Source: JAMXLO01 sp963818775 (lineage in GTDB: Bacteria; Pseudomonadota; Alphaproteobacteria; Acetobacterales; Acetobacteraceae). Taken from it: 64,000 nucleotides of DNA. This document shows, piece after piece, positions 24,519 through 32,250 of this stretch. The notes below the pieces were generated by a model that saw nothing but the letters and a program-made list of their open reading frames with translations, had not been told where the DNA came from and ran no database searches. The stretch is taken from contig CAWFUF010000006.1 of assembly GCA_963818775.1 (NCBI GenBank), positions 62,001 through 126,000 on the forward strand, read 5' to 3'. The number at the start of each line of letters is the position of its first letter. Position 1 is the stretch's first letter. The position numbers and the translations under genes are program-made.

Positions 24519-24615
24519 CACGGTGCGCGGCGCATTGACCTGGATCAACCAGGTCCAGGCGTCAATTCAGTGTAGAATGAGCAGTTCGCTCGTAGGTCAC
24601 CAAAGGAATTCACGG

Positions 24616-25254
24616 ATGCGCCGCATCGTCACTTTCGTCATGCCCACCGCCGCGCTGGCCTTGAGTGCCTGTGCCGTTGCACCGCCGCCCGGCCCATCGG
24701 TGATGGCGCTTCCCGGCCAGGGCAAGAATTTTCAAGCCTTCCAACAGGATGATGTCGCCTGCCGGCAATACGCGTCACAGCAAACCGGTGGAGCTTCGCC
24801 TGATGTGGCGGCCACAAACAGCGCGGTCGGCAGCGCGGTCGTGGGCACTGCCCTGGGCGCCGCTGCGGGCGCCGCGATCGGCTCTGTGGGCGGCGCGGCA
24901 GGCGCAGGCGCAGCGATCGGCGGCGCAACCGGACTGCTGGCCGGCAGCGCCGTCGGCGCCAACAATGCCGCCGCGGCATATGGCGGCGTACAGCAGGCCT
25001 ATGACGTCAGCTACACCCAGTGCATGACCGCACACGGAGATACCGTGCAGGCACCACCCACCGGTTATGCCGCTTACCCCTACCCCTACCCGTACCCTTA
25101 TTCCGCCTACCCATACGGCTACGCCTATCCAGGCTATTACGGGGCTCCGTACTACGCTCCGTCAGTCGTCGTAGGATTTGGCGGCGGTTGGGGCTGGGGC
25201 GGCGGATGGGGGTGGCGTGGCGGCGGCTGGCGCGGCGGTGGGTGGCGCCGCTGA
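24616..25254 (+). CDS. Glycine-zipper lipoprotein
   Basis: The product is 212 residues from ATG 24616 (AAAGGA site 9-14 bases upstream; a longer open frame from 24490 is unlikely). It has a signal peptide with lipobox 'LALSAC' (Cys near residue 19). A conserved domain 'LPGQGKNFQAFQQDDVACRQ' follows, then a glycine zipper at about residues 73-116 ('GTALGAAAGAAIGSVGGAAG', 'GATGLLAGSAVGAN'). The C-terminal 80 residues are Tyr/Pro/Gly/Trp-rich and low complexity. It is probably anchored in the outer membrane. It is paralogous in design to the lipoprotein at 50983, which has a different C-terminus. Confidence 0.8.
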   Translation: MRRIVTFVMPTAALALSACAVAPPPGPSVMALPGQGKNFQAFQQDDVACRQYASQQTGGASPDVAATNSAVGSAVVGTALGAAAGAAIGSVGGAAGAGAAIGGATGLLAGSAVGANNAAAAYGGVQQAYDVSYTQCMTAHGDTVQAPPTGYAAYPYPYPYPYSAYPYGYAYPGYYGAPYYAPSVVVGFGGGWGWGGGWGWRGGGWRGGGWRR

Positions 25255-25290
25255 TCCCGTCACCAAAGGCTCAGATTGGCCGCGGCCGAA

Positions 25291-25911
25291 TCACGACATC
25301 AGCCGAGTCAGATCGGCCGCGATCTGCGCACCGTCCTCGTCCGCCTGAATTGGTGCGATGAATTTGCCGTCCGGCCCCATCAGGTACAGCACCGAGCTGT
25401 GGTCCATCGCGTAGTCATTCGGTCCGGGACCAGTGCGATGCTCGGCATAGTAGACCCGATATTCCCGCGCCACGTCGGCGATCTGATCCTGCGAGCCGGT
25501 CAGGCCGATCAGCCGTGGAGTGAAGGAAGCAGTGTATTGCTTCATAACAGCAGTTGTGTCGCGCCTTGGATCGATTGTGATGAAGATCGGCTGCAGTCGG
25601 TCGGCCTTGGCGCCCAACCGGTCCAGCGCGTCGGCCACATCGCTCAGCGTGGTGGGACAGGCATCCGGGCAGTAGGTATATCCAAAGTAAACCAGCATGT
25701 ACTTGCCACGGAAATCGCGGTCGCTGACCTGTTTCCCGTTACCATCCTCCAGTGCAAACGGACCGCCGACCAACGACGCCGTGCCGCTTTGGTTCAACCA
25801 GAAGAACGCGCCGGTGCCCAGAATCAGCACCGCAACAACCAGTCCGATGATGCCATAGACGAAAGCGGCCGGCCGGGTCGCGCGCGGCGGAGGGTCAATT
25901 GAGGCGCTCAT
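25291..25911 (-). CDS. SCO1/SenC-family copper protein
   Basis: The product is 206 residues. One membrane anchor lies at about residues 17-40 ('FVYGIIGLVVAVLILGTGAF'). It is followed by a thioredoxin-like SCO domain: 'YMLVYFGYTYCPDACPTTLS' holds the CxxxC copper ligands and 'NDYAMDHSSVLYLM' the third ligand His. SCO proteins deliver copper to cytochrome c oxidase or act in redox control. No cox genes are adjacent. It converges with the glycine-zipper lipoprotein gene. The 219 bases between its start and the element at 26131 hold no recognisable feature. Confidence 0.92.
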   Translation of the reverse strand: MSASIDPPPRATRPAAFVYGIIGLVVAVLILGTGAFFWLNQSGTASLVGGPFALEDGNGKQVSDRDFRGKYMLVYFGYTYCPDACPTTLSDVADALDRLGAKADRLQPIFITIDPRRDTTAVMKQYTASFTPRLIGLTGSQDQIADVAREYRVYYAEHRTGPGPNDYAMDHSSVLYLMGPDGKFIAPIQADEDGAQIAADLTRLMS

Positions 25912-26130
25912 GGCGGGCCGGACCCTAGACCAGTCTCTTCGCGCCAGGTAGCCCTAAGCCCGGCAGAAGGCGAATGCCAAATATGCGCTGTCGTGCAGCG
26001 AAGGGGCTCCAGTGGACGAAATTCGGCGGAAGACTGTGCGGTGCGACGTGCCAATCCGGCGTGCGCACTGTGATAGCTGGGGCATGACCCCGACCAAATC
26101 ATCCAAGGTGTCCGACGCGGGCACCCAGTG

Positions 26131-27768
26131 TTAGTCCCTTACGGGCCAACTCTTCTCGCCTTCTGCGTTGAATTGCACCATCGGTTAAATCCCATCAAAT
26201 CATAGCCGGAACGATAACCGCCTCGGTGATCCGTTCCGCCGCTGCGGTCGCGGCACGTCCGGCCTTGGTGAGGTAGTAGCGGTAGGTTCCGGTGACGCGT
26301 TTGATGACCCCGAGGTCGAGCAGTCGGCGCAGGTGTCGCGACAGTCGGGTGGGTGAGAACACGCCGAGGTGCGGCAACAACTGGCTGCGGCGAATGCCGG
26401 CGATGTTGACCCTCGGGTTCTGCAGGGCGTGTAGCATTGTCCGCCGGAGCGAAGAAGTTGATCCCCTGCACCGTCTTGCCGTCCACTTCACGCGGCCTGG
26501 TCAGGCGGCCCAGCGCCCGGAACCCGGCGGAGAAGTCGTCCAGCGCGGACAGGTGGGCGATATAGCGCCGGTTGCAGCCAAGCAGAATGTCTCGCAGGTC
26601 GATCAGGCTGTAGATCGACTTCTTGACCGGCGCGAGTTCCCGACTCGCCGGGCCCTTGCGGTGTTCCACCCTTCGGTGGTGCTTGAAGAACGACACATCG
26701 TTGGCGGTGGTCTCGATACGCAGTACGATGCCGTGCTTGTCATACATCTTGATCGAGCACTTGCCGAAGCGATGCCTGATGCAGGTGCCCTCGATCCGGG
26801 TGGCGAACTGCGAGCCGATCTCCTGCGCCAGCGACGGCGTGATCTGCCGGCCGAGAAACGTGGCGACCTGCTCGGCCTTCACGTTCAGCACCGACTGGCG
26901 GACCAGTTGCTCATAAAGCGGGCCGAGGGTGACGGTGGAGCGGAACGCCAGATCGGTGGCGTATTCCACCTGCATCAGGCTCCAATGATAGGACTGCCCG
27001 AACACATCAGATACCGGGCAATACAGCCTGGCATACCGATCCAGCGTGCGGTGCAACTGGTCAGGCGACAGTGTGTCGGCCAAGGCCTGGGCAAGCGCCC
27101 AGTCGTCGATGTGCACGAACGCATTGTCGGCCATGGTGTAGCCGATGCCCTTCGCGGACAGCTTGCGCGCCAGCCAGCTATGGCCGTTGCAGTAGAACTG
27201 CAGGCGGAACGGCGCCCAGGTCGGCACGCGCAGGTAGACCAGCCCGAACGTGGCGTCCTGAAAGTAGAAATAATAGTGCAGGCACTTGCCGCTGTCCGGC
27301 CGGATGAAGGTCTTGTGGGTCTGCTTGTCGTGCCAGGGTTTGTACGCGTCGCAGGCTTCCATCGCCGAGATGACGTGCACCAGACCGGGGCGATCGCCAC
27401 GCTGGCGGAGCACGCGCGCGACAACGTCTTCCTTGCGGATATGCGGCTTGGCGATGTGCTCGATGGTGATGCCCGCCTCAGCGGCCAGCGTTGCCGCACG
27501 GTCACGCACGCGGTCGCGCAGCGTCTTGGCAAATTCGGGGTAATCGAAAATGCGAATGCCCTTGGCATTCAGATATCCGGTCATCCCGGCGGCATAGCAA
27601 ATCACCGGCAGCGTCCCGGTGATCACCAATCGGTCGTAGCACGACAGCATCCCGGCGATCCGGTCGTCGTAGCGTTCCGTCAGCGACTGGCTCATGCTTC
27701 CCCCCGGCGACAATGCCGCAAGGGAGGCTACATCAGACTTGTTGGTTCCGGCTCCGCCGGCTTAGGGA
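26131..27768 (-). mobile_element. Unclassified mobile element, copy 2 (1638 bp)
   Basis: This is the inverted counterpart of 8237-9879, five bases shorter because of one internal deletion, with a few per cent or less of other differences. Its right edge (27768) directly touches the left terminal repeat of the IS91-like element. The left edge is TTAGTCCCTT at 26131. No target duplication is seen. Confidence 0.8.
26195..27695 (-). pseudogene. Frameshifted copy of the element protein
   Basis: This copy of the gene at 8310-9815 starts at ATG 27695 and is near-identical for about 415 residues. Compared with copy 1, five bases (AGCCC) are missing at about 26436/26437, which shifts the frame. The out-of-frame continuation reads into the 3' flank to 26139 and loses the C-terminal winged-helix-like segment. 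The original frame still ends at 26195. Some substitutions separate the copies (for example GLLSCYD versus GMLSCYD, and IRALGGLTKP versus FRALGRLTRP). It is probably inactive unless complemented in trans. Confidence 0.8.
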
Positions 27769-27782
27769 TTGAACTAACCCGC
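27768..27782 (+). repeat. Left terminal inverted repeat of IS91-like element
   Basis: ATTGAACTAACCCGC, inverted at 30195-30209 with one mismatch. Its first base coincides with the last base of mobile element copy 2. Confidence 0.6.
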
Positions 27783-27877
27783 TGAGGCGGGAAGTGGTGC
27801 GCGGTGGCGGAGTGTTCGAGGCGTTCGGTCTGCCAGGGTTTGGGTGCTTCACCCCAACCCTGGAACGGGAGGCCCCG

Positions 27878-28738
27878 ATGACCGAGATGAGCCCGCTGCG
27901 TCGGCGCATGATCGAGGATATGACAGTCCGCAATCCGTCGCCTGCGATCCAACGATCGTATGTGCATGCGGTTGCCAAGTTCGGCCGCTTCTTCGGCCGC
28001 TCGCCTGACAAGCTTGGTCTGGAGGACGTCCGGACCTTTCAGGTTCATCTCGTTGCTGGCGGGATATCGTGGCCGGCGCTGAACCAGACGGTCTGCGCGC
28101 TTCGTTTTCTGTACGGGGTAACGCTCAGGCAGTCTGATCTGCCGGAGCGGATCCCGTATGCGCGTGAGCCGCAGAAGTTGCCGGTGGTGCTGGGCGCCGA
28201 TGAAGTTGTGCGCTTCCTCGAAGCGGTGCCGAGCCTGAAGTCTCGTGCCGCGCTGACCACGGCATATGCGGCCGGATTGCGTGCTTCCGAAGCAGCGTGC
28301 CTCAAGGTCGCCAATATCGACAGCAGCCGCATGGTGATCCACGTCGAGCAGGGCAAGGGAGGCCGCGACCGCTACGTCATGCTGTCACCGCAACTGCTCG
28401 GCATCCTTCGTTCATATTGGCGACTGGCGCGACCCGCGCACTGGCTGTTTCCCGGACGCGATCCCGAGCATCCGATCCACCCTGTCGTGCTGCATGCCGC
28501 CTGCCGCTCGGCGTGTACCGCGGCGGGTCTCGGCAAGCGCGTCACCGTTCACACACTGCGCCACAGCTTCGCCACCCACCTGCTGGAGGGTGGCACCGAT
28601 ATCCGCATCATCCAGGCGCTGCTCGGCCATCGCAACGTAAACACCACGGCGCGCTATGCCCAGGTCGCGACCAGCACCATTCGCGGTACTCCAAGCCCAC
28701 TCGACCGACTACGCCTCGAGGTAACACCGCCGCCCTGA
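27878..28738 (+). CDS. Tyrosine recombinase of the IS91-like element
   Basis: The product is 286 residues from ATG 27878 (GGGAGG site upstream; an in-frame GTG further up is less likely). It has an N-terminal SAM-like core-binding domain ('SPAIQRSYVHAVAKFGRFFG') and a C-terminal catalytic domain. Catalytic residues visible are Arg in 'GLRASEAACLK', the 'HTLRHSFATHLLEGG' block (His-x-x-Arg), His in 'LLGHRNVNTTARYAQV', and Tyr in the same block. It is XerC/D-like. Such genes often sit directly upstream of IS91-type transposases, as here (9-base gap). A role in resolving or integrating the element is inference. Confidence 0.85.
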   Translation: MTEMSPLRRRMIEDMTVRNPSPAIQRSYVHAVAKFGRFFGRSPDKLGLEDVRTFQVHLVAGGISWPALNQTVCALRFLYGVTLRQSDLPERIPYAREPQKLPVVLGADEVVRFLEAVPSLKSRAALTTAYAAGLRASEAACLKVANIDSSRMVIHVEQGKGGRDRYVMLSPQLLGILRSYWRLARPAHWLFPGRDPEHPIHPVVLHAACRSACTAAGLGKRVTVHTLRHSFATHLLEGGTDIRIIQALLGHRNVNTTARYAQVATSTIRGTPSPLDRLRLEVTPPP

Positions 28739-28747
28739 GACGGGACG

Positions 28748-29934
28748 ATGCGTCCCACGCTGGAGGTGGCGGATATCTTCCGCCGCCACGGCGAAGCGTT
28801 CCGTCGCAGCCATGGCGCTCACCTCGGCAGGATCGAGCGACGTGTCATGGCAGCGATCGAGCTCTGCCGAACGCCTGCGCTCGGAGGGCACGTCGAGCAG
28901 TGCGGCGATTGCGGGCTGGTTCGCTGCGCCTACAACTCCTGCCGCAACCGACATTGTCCGAAGTGCCAGGGTCTGGCGCGCGCCGAGTGGCTCGAGGCGC
29001 GTCAGGCCGAGTTGCTGCCGGTGCCGTACTACCACGTGGTCTTCACCCTACCACCGCCGGTGGTGGAGATCGCGTTCCAGAACAAGCGTGCGGTCTACGC
29101 CATCCTGTTCCACGCTGCGGCCGATGCTATGCGTGACATCGCCGCCGACCCAAGTCACCTCGGTGCAGAGATTGGCGCAGTCGCGGTGCTGCACACCTGG
29201 GGACAGACCCTGCAGCACCACCCGCATCTGCACTGCATTGTCCCAGGCGGTGGCCTGTCACCGACGGCACACGGTGGGTGGCGTGCAGACCGGGGTTCTT
29301 CCTGCCGGTGCGCGTCCTCTCGCGACGGTTCCGAACATTGTTCCTCGCACGATTGCAGGCGGCGTTCGTGGCCAGCGAGTTGCACTTCTCCGGCACACTC
29401 GCGGCCCTGGCCGCGCCCAACGCCTTCGCCGAACGTCTCGATACCCTGCGCGCGGTCGAATGGGTGGTCTATGCCAAGCGCCCGTTCGCCGGACCCGAGC
29501 AGGTGCTGGCCTATCTCGGCCGCTATACCCATCGCGTCGCGCTGGGAAACTCTCGTCTCACCCGGCTCGCCGACGGCCAGGTCGACTTCACCTGGAAAGA
29601 CTATCATCACGGCAAGACCAAGGTGCTGACGCTCGCTGCCGACGAATTCATTCGGCGGTTCCTTCTCCACGCCGTGCCGAACGGGTTCCACCGCATCCGC
29701 CATGTCGGCTTCCTCGCGAACGGCCATCGCACCGCAAAGCTGGCGCTGTGCCGTGCTTTGCTCGCAGCCCCGACGCCAGAGCCACCGCCGGCGGAGAGCT
29801 ACCGCGAGCGCACCCGCCGGCTGACTGGCCACGCACTCGATGTCTGTCCGGACTGTGGCGGCGTGATGCTGGAGCGCGGGCCGCTGCCGCGCCGTCCACA
29901 GCCGCAGGCGCCGTTCTGGTGCGACAGCTCATGA
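28748..29934 (+). pseudogene. IS91-family HUH transposase, frameshifted
   Basis: The frame from ATG 28748 carries the N-terminal zinc-binding region ('CGDCGLVRCAYNSCRNRHCP') and the HUH motif ('LQHHPHLHCIVPGGG'). It is lost at about 29263, where one G appears to be missing (expected SPDGTRWVACRPG, seen SPTAHGGWRADRG). The other frame then continues from about 29265 as 'WVACRPGFFLPVRVLSRRFR' to the stop at 29934, including 'VLAYLGRYTHRVALGNSRL', which holds the catalytic Tyr region. Restoring one base would give a product of about 395 residues, the normal family length. The copy is inactive unless the frame is recovered. Confidence 0.85.
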
Positions 29935-30124
29935 CCAAGAGCAAAGTCACCCAATCAATCAAAGCGAGCTGCGACGCCGATGTCCGCATCAGCATGGTCC
30001 GGCGCAGGCCGATGACGGACAGATTGCCCTCTGCCCCGCTCGTCCACTGTGCCCGACACATCATCCATAGGCCCTCACCACCACGCCACAGGCCGATCGG
30101 GCCGTCACCGCGACGCCAAAAACC

Positions 30125-30144
30125 AACACCAGGGCCCTGGTGTT
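30125..30144. repeat. 20-bp perfect palindrome near IS91-like right end
   Basis: AACACCAGGGCCCTGGTGTT is perfectly self-complementary and lies 65 bases inside the right terminal repeat. Subterminal hairpins of this kind mark the terminus used in rolling-circle transposition. Confidence 0.55.
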
Positions 30145-30209
30145 CTCCGTGCGCAACGGCGCAAGTGACAAAACACCCATAGCGTCGTTGGCACGCGGGT
30201 CAGTTCAAT

Positions 30210-30425
30210 CCGGCTTCAATGAGGTCGCCCGCCGAGCGCTTGGCGTCGTCCGTGTCGCGCGACCTCACAGAAGCCTCCAGATTCGCCGGAGATTCGCCGC
30301 TGCGATTCGCTGCCCACAGATTTCTCCACAGGATATTACGAAATATCCCCAGTTCTTTCTTCTTGCAGCGTAATTTGCGGCGGTTCCGGTTGACCGTCAC
30401 ACCGTGCACTTGATACGCCCAATGC
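30210..30425. promoter_or_regulatory. Region upstream of minC with 7-bp-arm palindrome
   Basis: The 216 bases between the IS91-like element and minC contain no gene. A perfect inverted repeat GGATATT-ACGA-AATATCC lies at 30331-30348, next to two TCCACA/CCCACA motifs that resemble partial DnaA boxes. Promoter signals for minCDE are probably here, but I cannot assign -35/-10 boxes with confidence. Confidence 0.4.
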
Positions 30426-31121
30426 GTGCCCACAGCCGATTCGCGTCCGTTCATCCGAGTCCGCGGCCGTTCGTTTATGGCGCTCGTTCTCGCGCCCGAA
30501 CCGCCGGTGGAGGATTGGCTTGACGCGCTGGACTCGCAGATCAATCGCTCGCCGTCGTTCTTCGCCGGTCGTCCTGTCGTGCTTGACCTCGGTGCGCTGC
30601 CGAGTGAACAGCCGGATGTCGCGGGCCTGCTGCAGCGCCTGAACAGCCGCGGCATCCGAATCATTGGCACGGAAGGCGCGCATCCGTCATGGCAGGGACT
30701 GGAAGCCTGGGCGCCGCTGCACGCCACCGGCACGCGTCCGGCGCGCGCGGTGGATGTGCCCGATGAACGTCGCGCGACGCAGCCTCAGGAAAGTTCCTCG
30801 CTGCTGATCGATCAGCCGGTCCGGTCGGGTCAGTCGATTGTGTTTGAGAAGGGTGACGTCAGCATCGTGGGCTCTGTTGCCTCAGGCGCGGAGGTGATTG
30901 CCGGCGGTTCCATTCATGTATACGGCACGCTGCGCGGTCGAGCGATCGCGGGGCTCACCGGCAACAACCGCGCGCGCATCTTCTGTCGCAGGCTGGAAGC
31001 CGAATTGCTGGCAATCGATGGTGTGTACCAGACGGCCGACGATATGGACGCGAAGCTGCGTGGCAAGCCAGTGCAGGCCTGGCTCGCCGGCGAGGCGATG
31101 ATGTTGGCAACGTTCGACTGA
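30426..31121 (+). CDS. minC: Septum site-determining protein MinC
   Basis: The product is 231 residues, starting at GTG 30426. The N-terminal domain (1-105, 'FIRVRGRSFMALVLAPEPP', 'GIRIIGTEGAHPSWQGLEAW') contacts FtsZ. The C-terminal beta-helix domain (about 132-231, 'QSIVFEKGDVSIVGSVASGA', 'GGSIHVYGTLRGRAIAGLTG') binds MinD and dimerises. MinC inhibits FtsZ polymerisation at the poles. It is first in a minC-minD-minE operon; minD starts 16 bases after it. Confidence 0.93.
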   Translation: MPTADSRPFIRVRGRSFMALVLAPEPPVEDWLDALDSQINRSPSFFAGRPVVLDLGALPSEQPDVAGLLQRLNSRGIRIIGTEGAHPSWQGLEAWAPLHATGTRPARAVDVPDERRATQPQESSSLLIDQPVRSGQSIVFEKGDVSIVGSVASGAEVIAGGSIHVYGTLRGRAIAGLTGNNRARIFCRRLEAELLAIDGVYQTADDMDAKLRGKPVQAWLAGEAMMLATFD

Positions 31122-31137
31122 ACGAGGAGAGAAACTG

Positions 31138-31956
31138 ATGGCCACGGTCATCGTCGTGACATCCGGAAAGGGCGGCGTCGGCAAGACGACGTCCACCGCG
31201 GCACTCGGCGCCGCGCTGGCGCAGCAGAACCAGAACGTGGTCGTGGTCGATTTCGACGTCGGGCTGCGCAACCTGGATCTGGTGATGGGAGCCGAACGCC
31301 GCGTCGTGTTCGACCTGATCAATGTCGTGCAAGGCGACGCCAAGTTGCCGCAAGCACTGATCCGCGACAAACGGATTGACACGCTGTCGCTGCTGCCCGC
31401 ATCCCAGACGCGCGACAAGGATGCGCTGACGGCCGAGGGCGTGACACGCGTGATCGGCGAGTTGCGCGAGAAGTTCGATTGGATCATCTGCGACAGTCCC
31501 GCCGGCATTGAACGCGGGGCCACGCTGGCGATGCGTCATGCCGACGCGGCCGTGGTGGTGACCAATCCTGAAGTCTCCTCGGTGCGTGACTCGGACCGCA
31601 TCATCGGCATGCTCAATTCGAAGACCGCGAAAGCCGAAAAGGGCGAACGGGTCGACAAGCACCTGCTGCTGACTCGCTACGATGCGGCGCGTGCCGCGCG
31701 CGGTGAGATGCTGAAGACCGAGGACGTGCTCGAGATCCTGTCCATCCCGCTGCTCGGGATCATCCCGGAGAGTGAGGAGGTGCTGCGCGCATCGAATCTC
31801 GGTTCGCCAGTGACGATCGGCAGCCCAAACAGCGTGGCGGCGAAGGCATATTTCGAGGCGGCACGACGGCTGAAGGGTGAGACACTGGTTGTCACCGTGC
31901 CGGCGGAACGCCGCAGCATCATGGGACGTCTGTTCGGCCGGAGGGCCGTTGCATGA
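31138..31956 (+). CDS. minD: Septum site-determining ATPase MinD
   Basis: The product is 272 residues, standard length. The deviant Walker A motif 'SGKGGVGKTTSTAALGAALA' is at the N-terminus, the 'VVDFDVGLRNLDLVMGAERR' block follows, and the signature Asp lies in 'FDWIICDSPAGIERGA'. The C-terminal amphipathic tail ('IMGRLFGRRAVA') anchors it to the membrane. MinD recruits MinC and oscillates with MinE. A GAGGAGA site precedes the ATG. It overlaps minE by 4 bases. Confidence 0.97.
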   Translation: MATVIVVTSGKGGVGKTTSTAALGAALAQQNQNVVVVDFDVGLRNLDLVMGAERRVVFDLINVVQGDAKLPQALIRDKRIDTLSLLPASQTRDKDALTAEGVTRVIGELREKFDWIICDSPAGIERGATLAMRHADAAVVVTNPEVSSVRDSDRIIGMLNSKTAKAEKGERVDKHLLLTRYDAARAARGEMLKTEDVLEILSIPLLGIIPESEEVLRASNLGSPVTIGSPNSVAAKAYFEAARRLKGETLVVTVPAERRSIMGRLFGRRAVA

Positions 31957-32246
31957 ATCTGATGAGCCTATTTCGCCGGCGTGACTCCGCGCCGGTTGCG
32001 CGCGAGCGACTGCAGGTGTTGCTGGCGCATGAGCGTGCGTTCGTCGGCAAGTCCGATCTGCTGGCCGTGCTGCAGGAAGAGATCATCTCGGTGATCGCCA
32101 AGCACGTGACGATCGAGCGCGAGCGCGTGCAGATCAAGCTCGACAGAGGCGATCCGATCTCGATTCTGGAAATCGACGTGGAGGTGCCCAGTGCCGCCGC
32201 CGCCGCGGCGTTGCGTGAGACACGGGCGGCGATGGCCGGAGGCTGA
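31953..32246 (+). CDS. minE: Cell division topological specificity factor MinE
   Basis: The product is 97 residues. The N-terminal membrane-targeting segment ('MNLMSLFRRRDSAPVARERL') is followed by the anti-MinCD helix ('VLLAHERAFVGKSDLLAVLQ') and the topological specificity domain ('IISVIAKHVTIERERVQIKL', 'ISILEIDVEVP'). MinE stimulates the MinD ATPase and restricts the inhibitor to the poles. It overlaps minD by 4 bases and converges with treY, whose stop lies 4 bases away. Confidence 0.95.
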   Translation: MNLMSLFRRRDSAPVARERLQVLLAHERAFVGKSDLLAVLQEEIISVIAKHVTIERERVQIKLDRGDPISILEIDVEVPSAAAAAALRETRAAMAGG

Positions 32247-32250
32247 GCCG

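Larger units (their letters stand above)
27768..30209 (+). mobile_element. IS91-like element with tyrosine recombinase
   Basis: The interval is bounded by an inverted repeat: ATTGAACTAACCCGC at 27768-27782, and the inverse of ATTGAACTGACCCGC at 30195-30209 (14 of 15 match). It carries a tyrosine recombinase gene followed after 9 bases by an IS91-type HUH transposase gene. Subterminal hairpins are present: CCCGC-TGAG-GCGGG at 27778-27791 and a 20-base perfect palindrome at 30125-30144. IS91-type elements move by rolling-circle transposition. The boundaries are inferred from the repeats. Confidence 0.65.

Noticed and set aside
26139..27713. Apparent 524-residue intact protein in element copy 2
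   Set aside because: The last ~100 residues are out of frame after a five-base deletion and run into flanking sequence; the true C-terminus is in another frame ending at 26195.
28812..30182. 456-residue plus-strand frame across the IS91-like transposase
   Set aside because: It is Arg/Pro/Ser-rich shadow sequence; the HUH and zinc motifs are in the other two frames.
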